DNA of 64,000 bases, taken from Chondrus crispus. Lineage: Eukaryota > Rhodophyta > Florideophyceae > Gigartinales > Gigartinaceae. The stretch lies in contig NW_005179023.1 of NCBI RefSeq assembly GCF_000350225.1, positions 151,694 through 215,693 on the forward strand, given 5' to 3'. The translations under genes and the position numbers were made by a program. Numbering within the stretch: the stretch's first letter is position 1; every line of letters begins with the position of its first letter. Positions 44,817-54,051 of this stretch are shown piece by piece. Under the pieces are notes generated by a model. It searched no databases. It was not told the DNA's origin and was given only the letters and a program-made list of their open reading frames with translations.

Positions 44817-45872
44817 TATAGTGCAATGCGCCTGTCGGGCAGAGACCGCGGTCCGATGGTCCAGCAAAAACAACAACAGCAACAAAAAAGAAGAACTGCC
44901 GATGGCACAGCGCTACGGAGTGTCCGACTCTCCCTTCTCCGTTTAAAAGAGCTTGCGACTCGTAGTAGCTCGGATCCCTGATGGGGGGGGGGGGGCACAG
45001 AGAAATAGCCCGGCCCGGGATCGGTGTGGTAGAGACTTGCGAAGAGATCTGCTCGACGAGTGTGGAGTGGGGCGCGTACGTAGGTACCCCGGTTCCACTG
45101 GGTTGTAAGGCCAATGCTCGTTGAGCTTCTTCGACACCTTGTAACGCGACAAGGCCTTCGACGGGGGCGTCGCAACGCAGCCCGACGGGATGAAATGAAA
45201 GTAGCAGCGCTACGTCAACCGTGCCGCCCGATGGCTCGAAACACCTACACCGGTTCGGTCGCAACCGACACCGATGGTACCAACACTGGCTCGTAATACG
45301 ACGGAGCCCTTCGAGGGAGACGTCGTTGCAACAGTCTCCGTCGGAAAATGGGTCACAGTAGCAGCGCTACGTCAACTGTGCCGCCCGATGGCTCGAAACA
45401 CCTACACCGGTTCGGTCGCAACCGAGGCCGATGGCACCAACACAAGATAAGGGAAAAATAGGTAGAATTAGAGATAGAAAAGGATAGGGAAAGAAAGGAA
45501 AGGGAAAAGGGAACCCCGAGCGATAGAGGATGCCGTAGGCTTAGGTGAAAGGGAGCGTCTTGATAGAGACGGACTTCGACCAAGGCGACATTCAACTCCG
45601 GCAACTCGGGTTGGTTTATTGACTTGTTCGGTCAAAGGGCTAAGTTATATAGAGCCCCGCCGGGGCGAGTAGAGTAGCTCCCGGCGCTAGATTCTAGATC
45701 TAATCTAGTGTCAGCAAAATTAATGCCAACTAATTAACTAAATAAAATAAAATAATTAAAAATTAAAACTGTGCAATTATTCACACGTGTGTCCCCCAAA
45801 CCCGGACTACTTTTCGTATCCAAATGATTTCCTTTCTTTTCACCCCCCTTTCCAGGTGCGTATTGCACTACA
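44817..45872 (-). repeat. 5' LTR of copy A with promoter
   Basis: 1056 bp. The inner end reads TATAGTG instead of TGTAGTG, so the canonical CA at the LTR 3' end is changed to TA. On the minus strand a TATATAA box lies at 45651-45645, after the GC-rich block GGGGCTC, and would start gag-pol transcription within the LTR. Confidence 0.93.
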
Positions 45873-48800
45873 CTAATGCCTTTCGAACGTAGCTTCCAAG
45901 CTCAACCAGCGCTCTTCTTTCGTTTCGTTGTTGTATTAACACGCGGCATCCATCTTCCTCCGCTTCGCACTCCTTCACTGCGCAATATCGTATTGTTTCC
46001 GGACTTTCTTTCTCACGAGCGTCCAGAATCTGGACTTGAAATACGGCTAGCACCATCCAGAACCTTCTGTCTTGATCATGCTCAGAATCTTTGTTCTCAT
46101 GAAGGGTGAATGTGACGTCAGGATCCGCGGTCGAAACTTCACAAGCCTGCAGGGCTTGAATCACGCTACCATAGGATATAGTTGCCAGAACGGATGTTTG
46201 GTCCCTCTTTTGCCCGTCTGTTACTTTGCACCACTTCGCAGTTCCATATGTATGTACAGTTACGGAATTTCCATGCTCCGCCCGGCCACTTCTAAGACAT
46301 ATCTTGTGTTTCCATAAATGCTCTAAAAGCTCCCTTGCTTTCAACAGAAATGCAAGGTGAGATGATTGGAACATTTCTGAATATTGACCTCCGTCCGCAG
46401 TGTTTCCTAGGTTCATAATTCTTGACTTGTCTACGCGCCAGTCCTTCCTACTGAGAGACGATGATAAAAGACCTTTCCGATGGAATCGAAGGTTCTGCAG
46501 AACAGGAGTTGGGAAGCAGTCCTGAAGCTTTTGTAGTAATCTTCCGGCATCCTGCAGCCCAGAACTGTCGTAGCCCAAGAGATTCAAAACCGACTTCGCT
46601 GACTCAAAGCTCCATCCGTTCTCACTGGTGCCAATGCCTTCAGTCTCAATTGCCAGACGAGTCTTCTAGTCGTTGGCAAGACGATGTTCCATAGCCTGTA
46701 ATTGTGAGTTTTTCATATTGCATTGAGCCACCCCCCTCTTCAATGGCTGATGAGCGCTTTCAAACAACAATTCTTGTACATGTCTTACGCTACCGAACAG
46801 TGGCAATGTATGAGTGAAGAACTCCAACAGTCTGTGAAGGTTTGGTTTGTCCAAATAAGTGGAGGCAAAGCTGTTTGTGCGACACAGCTTATCTACTCGA
46901 GATAGGTAACGAAGTGCCATATTCCGAATCTCCAGGAGTCTTTTGGTTCCTCCTTCTTCATTGTGTGTGTCTATTGACCTCTTACCATCTATTCTTGATT
47001 CCGGAAAGTACTGCGTCCTGCTCACGAGAGAGGAAAACAGGTCGAGGAGGTTGAGAGCTTCATCGATAGTAGCACAGTTTCCGCTCACTCCCTCGCCAGT
47101 GATTTTGTGCACGTACCAAGTACACTTCATCGCTCGTGGTGCTACCAAGAGCAGGCAGTACATAGACGATATCGTCATTGAATGTAGCACATGCTTGTCA
47201 TGGTTGATTAGGCTCTCCTGATATATGAGATGTCCATCCTTCAAAGCCACTTCGGCAATCGCCTCAGCATCTCTGCGTACATCTTTTGGTAGCAATGTTA
47301 TACAGAGATTCATGATGTCGCGACCAATCCCGAGGAAAAGATGATCGGGAGCCACAACGCATGAGCGATACGAATCGAAAACAGAAGGAACAACCGGTTT
47401 CCTACTGCCAAGTATACGAGGTACACGAGCGCGAACTTGTCGCAGTTTTGCAGAGAGTTGATGAAGTGCCTGCAAACTTGTCTCAAACGTATCTGCGTCA
47501 TCCATTCCGAGGGCTTTCAACTCTTCCCTGGATAACTTGGATATCCTCAATGCAGTAGCCCGGTTCTCATCTCTCGCGAAAGATGGATGGTCGGAATGGA
47601 TGCGAGTTGTATAACAATACTTGCTTCCTTGAAATCCAGATTTGTCGTACCTTCCATAGCTGCATAAGTGACATGGAACATTGGAGCAGTGCCCTAGTAG
47701 GTCCAAAGTGTGGGAGACTGCAGGATAGTCCCCGACGTACCCGACGACATCGAGAAAAAGAACAACCTTCTCTCCTTCTGCGGTAGTCATCTCAAATCCC
47801 TTTTCTGTCCCCTCAATGATATCATCAATAACTGCCGCCCGTACCTCGTTTGTAGATACTCCTGGAGGAGTTAAACCGATGGGTCTGATGGCTCCGGCTC
47901 CGTTGCGGTTCTCCGGAGCCATACCTATTGGCAGCATGTATGCACCACCCATGCTTCCCTTCTTTCCAATGTACGGCGTAAATCCATCAGAGTACAGAAA
48001 CATTCTGTACACAACGTACTTTCTTCCATCTTCAAGACGTCCACTGTTCTCCTCGTCGACGCGATGGCCCTTGTCCATCGGATTATCATCCGCAGATACT
48101 CGCTTCACTACGATTTTGTCAAACATCTGGTTGTAAACCCCCCTATTCGTGCCAGTGAGATTCGAAACATTTCTTTCAGAAGATACAACCAAGCTGGTGG
48201 CGTAGTCGTCATCACAGTTATGTCTTCTCCACATGCTATACACAAGGAAGGGTTTTTGCGTGGGTTCTTCCGAATCTTCGGCATCTGGCTGTCCTGGAAG
48301 TGCAAGTTCGACGACCATGTCACTGGGAAGGAATGCCCGAGATTCTGGTCTCTTCGTCTTCATCGTTTTGGTACGCTTTGAATTAGACTGCTCCTGCGGT
48401 TCTATCCAGTTCGGATCATCGTAAACAAAGAAGGAAGATACAACTGCATCAAAGCTCATGTTTGTTGAGGACGTTACTGCAAACTGGGCTTGCATCAATC
48501 TGCCCTTCACCACGTCACTTGTTTCGAACGTGATGTTAAGAAGGAGCCCTTTTCGAAGTTGCACAGTCAAACCATCTTCGGTTGGAATCCGATAAACAGA
48601 TAGACTCCCAGCCCTATCCTGTATTATTGGAGTGTCCTCAATATCCAAGAACCTTGGTACCTCGCTTGACGGATCCATATCATGCCGTCTTCCTTGCACC
48701 ATCTCCCGCAATCTTGCTGTCGAAAAGTCAAGTTTCGCTCAGTCGCTAGGCCTTACAATCATGGTAGGAGCGCTGTCCTGTGAGGATAACTTTCCAACGC

Positions 48801-49539
48801 CAGCCTTCGACCCAGACTTCGAGAAATCCACAGTAAACATTTCTACACGACAAGGAACGAAGAAGTTGGATTTCGCAAATGGACGAACACGTCTCTTCAG
48901 AGTAGATGTACTTGGCAGTTTGAGAGTGAGCTGCCTTTCATTCGGTCTCCAGTTCCTAAAGTTAGCAAGTGTCTGATACGCAGTCTCGCTGAGACGTGTG
49001 CTCCCAGTTGCTGTTATCAGTGATGCAATATTTGTCCAGGTCAATCGAATTCCACCAGAAGCACCGTCGAACATGCTGTCTATCAGCTCCTCGCACCCTT
49101 CAGCTTCGTAGACAACGTCCTGCTCAACGCTCAATCCAATGCCTAATCCAGAAATTCGTTCGCTTTCTTCACAACGGAGCGTGTCATTTCGTTCGGAGTG
49201 AGGACTTAATGGAAGTGCCTCCACGCCGTCATGCATCACGCCTTGTTTTTCTTGGAGGTCGCTTAAAAGCCCGTCTTTCAAAAGGGAAGCATAGGATTCT
49301 GATTGACGGTCTAGTAATTTGAATCCCCTGGACGTTTTGCTGGCTTTGTAGACAGTTGCCTACATGGCCTTGCTCTTTTTCGATGTCTTTCAAGCTGAGG
49401 TTCAGAAGAAGATGGTGCGTGCCCATCCGAAGTAGTCCCTTGTGATGCAACATCTTCGGAACGCTTTGCATCAGGTCCGCGTTTTTTAAGAACCTAACGA
49501 CTCTTGCTTTGACGCCCCATCTGTGACGGTTTCGACCAT
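45873..49539 (-). pseudogene. CMC/KDZ-like DDE transposase (N-terminal and catalytic parts), decayed
   Basis: The probable start is an ATG at 49539. The frame slips near the A-run at about 49486 and again near 49360, then is open to 45873 except for TGA at 48741-48739 and TAG at 46668-46666. A basic N-terminus (ERHRKRARPCRQ) suits nuclear entry. In the central 681 codons catalytic landmarks are YSDGFTPY (D242), LDVVGYVGDYPAVSHTLDLL (D321 or D328), a zinc cluster CSNVPCHLC, and FESAHQPLKRG (E651, H654). These match the D, D and E-x-x-H pattern of Tnp2/KDZ transposases in the CMC supergroup. The C-terminal 240 codons are partly acidic and unassigned. Copy A of the gypsy element cuts the gene at 45873, and its last 51 codons lie at 31264-31105. 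Confidence 0.78.
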
Positions 49540-49907
49540 GTTTGCCACTGGAAGTGGGGCTGCAGTGAAGTTTGGCATGGACCTCGGCATTAACAAGACT
49601 TCAGCAAGCTTACTGCTCTACAGACGAAAGAAGGTCTTTTGTTACATTTGGCGATGCATACGGTTGTGCCGTTAATATTAAAGCTTGGTTCAATGAATAG
49701 AAACGGTAAGAATGAGATGCTCCTACTCGCATTTTGATGTGATACCGCACGAAAAAAGCTCAATGGATGGCTGTCATTAAGGGCAACCATGCCATACCGA
49801 ATTCGGTAATTTCAAATTGAGATTTCAGAACCTATATTCTGCTATTGACACGTGCCCACGAAAATGTAACTGATTTTTAATCAGATGCCCTGCTCGAACT
49901 CAGAAAA
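49540..49907. other. Upstream region of the transposase
   Basis: AT-rich, no gene. A 12-bp palindrome ACCGAATTCGGT lies near 49797-49808. The sub-terminal region of the island transposon is expected here, but I found no match to the left end. Confidence 0.45.
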
Positions 49908-49937
49908 GGCGGTAGTTTGATATATCAAACTACCGCC
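49908..49937. repeat. Perfect 30-bp palindrome
   Basis: GGCGGTAGTTTGATA followed at once by its reverse complement, with no loop. It lies 0.37 kb before the transposase start, at the opposite end of the island from the 17195 hairpin. Confidence 0.9.
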
Positions 49938-49984
49938 TACTGCATATATAGTTCCAAGACCAGATCCAACTCTCTGCACGCCCC

Positions 49985-50272
49985 TCGTCCGCAGTCCTGA
50001 ACCACCACACATCTTCTTTTCTGGCAGTTTCATTTCCGCGAGGTGCGTGTTCGGTTGAAATCTCATGCACAGTAAGTGACGCCACTTCTGCCACAATCCT
50101 GACCAACCGCGCATCCTCTTTTCTGACAGTTTCATTCCCGCGAGTTGCGTGTTCGGTTGAAATCTCATGCACAGTAAGTGACGCCACTTCTGCACAATCC
50201 TGATCCACCGCGCATCCTCTTTTCTGACAGTTTCATTTCCGCGAGTTGCGTGTTCGGTTGAAATCTCATGTG
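49985..50272. repeat. Tandem repeat, period about 102 bp, 2.7 copies
   Basis: The block TTTCATT(T/C)CCGCGAG(G/T)TGCGTG, followed by TTCGGTTGAAATCTCATG, recurs with starts about 102 and 101 bases apart. In the minus strand it makes a 34-residue repeat in an open frame (50324-49881), but nothing indicates expression. Confidence 0.88.
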
Positions 50273-51213
50273 GAGACACGAGTGCGCTGCACACGTTGGG
50301 TAAGTGAGCGCTTCTTCTAGGCAATACCGTTTTGCGATTAGCTACAAAGCTTTAACGTACGTTCGCACATTCTCTAACACATTGAAAGTGTGGAAGAACT
50401 GTTCTGACCAATCCTCACAGCGTTCCTTGTCTCACTGCAGGTCAACCCGCCCATCGTCTAACTCAGGATCAAGTAAGCCATCAGTACATGTAATGTGACC
50501 GTAACTGACCTCTCCTGTTATGTTTCTTGGCGTTGATTATTGTATTTAACGGAAGCGCAATGAACCACTGCCGCGGTATTTCGGCATTTGGACGGGGTAG
50601 ATGTAGTGTATGTAGCCGTAACAATACTCTTTGGTTGCTACAAATAAATGTGATGTGAACGCCGCTAGAACTGCTATCGGTTTCATCCTTCGGGATGGGA
50701 CCGTTTCTGGACCAGCGGGGTGACATCACCTTTGCAAGAAAGGCACTGGACTAACATTTCATTGACTGAGAGTAGGTCGCGGCATTACGTCTAGTGCTGC
50801 ATTGGAGCTGCGAATGGACACATGTTGTCATTGCCCTGGAGCAGCAAAACATAGTCGTCGGTGGCTGCGCAGATGCAGCGGTGATCATCGTCTCATCATT
50901 ACCTCAATGTAACAAAGTTTGGCCCTGCAAGACCTACTCCGTGTGCAGCTCCAGCCAACCATCTACCGCCACGGGCCAAGTAGAGCCGCTGTGCCATAAC
51001 TATGCTGCTTTTTAGACAATGGCGTCATTGGTAAAAAATGTGTAAAATCGCGACATGAAATCAGCAAGCGTTGCTACATTTATGACACATTTTTTGCTGG
51101 CCCGGACCAAAATATTTGCGCAAATTTTTTATTGCCTCAGATAGGCTGATTTGACCTTCCTGTGCGCTGAGCGGGAGTCCACGCGGCAGCGTGCCCGTGA
51201 CCTGGAACGTACC
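50273..51213. other. Spacer right of the island
   Basis: No gene seen. Near 51033-51100 an inverted pair (AAAAAATGTGT and ACACATTTTTT) brackets about 45 bases. Short frames have no motif support. Confidence 0.45.
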
Positions 51214-51958
51214 ATGGCCGCAAGGCTGCCCGGTGCCCCCACGAGAGGGCCCGGTGGTGCTGTACCTCTGGACGCTGCCGCCCCGCAAGGATGGCGCCCA
51301 ACTGTGGCCGATCCCAGTCGGGACGCAGGAGAAAGACGACCTCCGATGGACGCCAACGTCGCGTCCGAGTCCCAAGCTCTGCCACATGCCCCCGGAAACA
51401 TGTGGCAGACGGGACGGGTGTCGTATCGTAACGACCCGGATCGTGGATTAGCCGCTCGCGCATCCGGAGAACCCATGTTCTCCGTCGATCCCCGCTGGGG
51501 CGGCTACCCGCCGGTGGACCACCCCGCGCGACCCGGTCGGATGGACGTCCGTACGTTACCCGTTACTCCGTTGGGCACGCTGGGTCCCGCTGAACCCGGA
51601 CTCGAGCCGGTACATACGATGATCCAAGAGTTCAGCGCCGTCGCTGACTATCGTATGTACCGCTTGGATAACACCTCGAGGATCGTTACCTCGGGTGATG
51701 CGGGACGGATCGCGAAATACGTACAACGCTGTCGTGGGATCCGTCCCACGATGCGTAGCTTCGACGGTACGGACCCGATCCAGCTGCTGCCGTTCTTGAA
51801 GGATATCCGGATAACCTTCAACTCGCAACACCTGACGGAAGGTGTTGCTGTACGAGTTCTCGCGCACTTCTTAGAGCGCGACGCGGAGCGCCTGTATACG
51901 AGTTATACGATGCGTGGCCTCCGCGCCGGCCAGCTCCACGACGACGTGAGCTGGCCGG
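51214..51958 (+). pseudogene. gag-like gene of another retroelement, cut by copy B
   Basis: From the ATG at 51214 the frame is proline- and glycine-rich at first. It then has a capsid-like domain: MRSFDGTDPIQLLPFLKDIR, FNSQHLTEGVAVRVLAHFL and ERLYTSYTM. The pattern of a target-specific opening followed by fLkd-h-r-x-x-f is common to LTR-element Gag proteins. It stops only because the LTR of copy B begins at 51959; the rest would lie past the right end of copy B. It differs clearly from the gag of copies A and B. Confidence 0.72.
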
Positions 51959-52897
51959 TGTAGTGCAATGCGCCTGTTAGGCAGAGACCAAGGTCCGACG
52001 ATCCAACACAAACAACAGCAACAAAAACAACAACTGCCAACGGCACAGCGCTACGGAGTGTTCGAAGCTCCCTGTCCTCTTTAAGCGGGTTTGCGGCCCG
52101 CAGTAGCTCGGATCCCTGATAGGGGGGGGGCAAAGAGAAGGGCCCAGCCCGGGATCGGTAAATGGTGGTAGAGACTTGTAAAGGCAACTGCTCGACGAGT
52201 TCGGAGGGGTGTTTAGGTAAACCTGGTCCGATGGGTCGTAAATCCAATGCTCGAAGAGCGCCTTGTACAAATTATGCCCTTGATAAGGTCTTCGACGGGG
52301 ACGTCGCAACGTAGCCCGTCGGGAAAGAAGAAAACGTAGCAGCGCTACACCTTCGTACTGCCCGATGGCAAAGTACCAACAACGGATCGGTCGCAACCAG
52401 ATTCCGATGGAACCAACACTGAGAAAAGCACCACTGGTGCACCAACACAAAAGCCTGATGGCAAATGACGTCACGTTGCGGATCGCAATCCTACAAGGTG
52501 GAACCAACTCAAGATTAAGGGAAGTTAGGATAGGGAAATAAAGGAAAATTGATAAGGGAAAAGGGGACCCCGAGCGATAGAGGATGCCGTAGGCTTAGGT
52601 AAAAGGGAGCGTCTTGGTAGAGACGGACTTCGACCAAGGCGACATTCAACTCCGGCAACTCGGGTTACCTTTACTGACTTGGTCGTCAGAGGGCTAAGGT
52701 ATATATCGCCCCGCCGGAGCCACTACAGTAGCTCTCGGCGCTAGATCCTAGATCTAATCTAATGTTAAATAACTAATATGCAACTAATTAAAATTAATAA
52801 TTAAAATAATAAAGTGAAATGATTTGCACTTTTGCTTGTCATACCCCATCATTTTCGTCTCTTTTCACCCCCCTTTTCAGGTGCGTATTGCACTACA
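51959..52897 (-). repeat. 3' LTR of copy B
   Basis: 939 bp, with the family ends TGTAGTG...CACTACA. It is shorter and more diverged than the LTRs of copy A, with an insertion near 52420-52500 (GCACCACTGGTGCACC palindrome-like segment) and several deletions. Confidence 0.9.
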
Positions 52898-52909
52898 TAT
52901 TCCCCTTCT
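52898..52909 (-). other. Polypurine tract of copy B
   Basis: On the minus strand AGAAGGGGAATA precedes the LTR; one base differs from copies A and C. Confidence 0.78.
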
Positions 52910-53024
52910 GAGCGCCCTTGCGCAACGCCCAGCCATCATATAATCTCCTGCCGTTGCTGACCGTGTTTCCCGGTCATCAATCACTCGCTGCGCGGCGTTC
53001 TAGCAAGGGTAAGACGAAAATACC

Positions 53025-54051
53025 ATGCTTCCTTCTCCATCGGAACACTCGAACGATAGTGCCACCCGTACACGTCCGGGCGTTGGCTTTCCTCGCAAGT
53101 TCGAAGTGCCCCGGGGCCTTCCTTCCATACCCCGTCTACCCCCTGTTACCATCCCTGCCGAGCCGGCCTTCCATCCGGGCTACCATTCCTCTTGGGTAGC
53201 CCGCCGTCATCCTTCGCTCAAGGAGCTGCAGAACAAAACCATGCGTGATAACGCAGCCCTGTTTGCTTCTGCTCAATGGTTCTCCTCTGTGGGCGTCCGC
53301 GACCCCGACGGCATCAAAAATAATTTCGCCGATGATGCGGGCATGTTGCCCGGTAACCTCCCTTTGCAGGCCATTCACACCTTTGACTGGCGCGCCCGCA
53401 TCGCTATACCCACCTCCATCCTACGTCACTCCTCCCCGCGCGGTCGCTGTGGTGAACGCGGATCCTCGAGAGCCTGAGATGTGCTCTCGACCTTCGGCCC
53501 CAACTTCCCCTCTCCCTGCACCGGTCCGTCCCTCCGCGCCTGAGGCCCCAGTGTGCGTCGTACTTCCTCCCACGAACTCGGCGGAAACCTTGTCGCTTCG
53601 AGTCGTGTCTTCCTCCGACGTGAATCCAACCTCACTTCCTGCTTCCCCATCACGCGAGGGACAGCTCGTCACACCCACCTCAACCCTGCCATTGCCGTCA
53701 TGTACGGCACCCGTGGGCTTAACCCGCCCTGAGGCTCTTCCGCGCGTCGAGCTTCCTCCTGCCAGCTGCTCGACGGGAACCATTTCAATTCGGGAAGCCC
53801 CACCGTCGGCCGGGGATCCGACCCCACGTCCGGCTTGCCCTTCACCTGAGGGTCCGCTCCTCGCCCCTACCTCGGGCCCTCCATCATCTACAATTCCCAA
53901 AGAAAATACCTCTGCTGCCGCCGTTTACCATCGCCTTCTCATGGCTCATGGTGTGGAAGGAGAAGCTCTCCAGGGGGCGTCCCTGGACGACTGGCGAGTT
54001 CTAGCCCGGCTTGTCACCTCCCTTCCAAAGGGAAAATCCCTTGGGGCATAG
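53025..54051 (+). pseudogene. Antisense gene of copy B, internally deleted
   Basis: The ATG at 53025 begins the homologue of the copy A antisense protein (LPSIPRLPPVT, GMLPGNLPLQAI, WRARIAIPTSILRHSS). About 900 bases of the middle are missing: the N-terminal part stops at 53477. A +1 frame then carries a longer proline/serine-rich linker and the conserved end EGEALQGASLDDWRVLARLV, with a TAG at 54049-54051. Comparison with copy A shows the two conserved blocks and a fast-evolving linker. Confidence 0.7.

Larger units (their letters stand above)
31265..45872 (-). mobile_element. Complete chromodomain Ty3/gypsy element, copy A (14.6 kb)
   Basis: Two nearly identical LTRs (31265-32316 and 44817-45872) have the five bases CTAAT on both outer sides (31260-31264 and 45873-45877). 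Reading minus, the order is 5' LTR (right), primer site, gag, pol (protease, RT, RNase H, integrase, chromodomain), a 5.5-kb tail with an antisense gene, polypurine tract and 3' LTR (left). Only a handful of LTR differences are seen by eye, mostly in homopolymers, so it is a young insertion. It is far larger than usual gypsy elements (5-7 kb) because of the tail. Confidence 0.95.
17195..49937. mobile_element. Gene island: probable giant CMC/KDZ-like DNA transposon carrying DNA-modification genes
   Basis: The span holds six or seven related-looking genes, counting the split transposase: an unknown 749-aa protein, a Tudor-like gene, a small basic protein, ParB plus 2OG oxygenase, DNA methyltransferase, a SET-like piece and a transposase. 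It is interrupted only by gypsy copy A (31265-45872). Without copy A it is about 18 kb. Perfect hairpins lie just outside the first and last genes. No terminal inverted repeats or target duplication were recognised, so the borders are provisional and membership of the outermost genes is inferred. Confidence 0.5.

Noticed and set aside
49881..50324. 147-codon minus-strand gene
   Set aside because: It is made by a 102-bp tandem repeat whose period is a multiple of three; no start context, domain or neighbour supports it.
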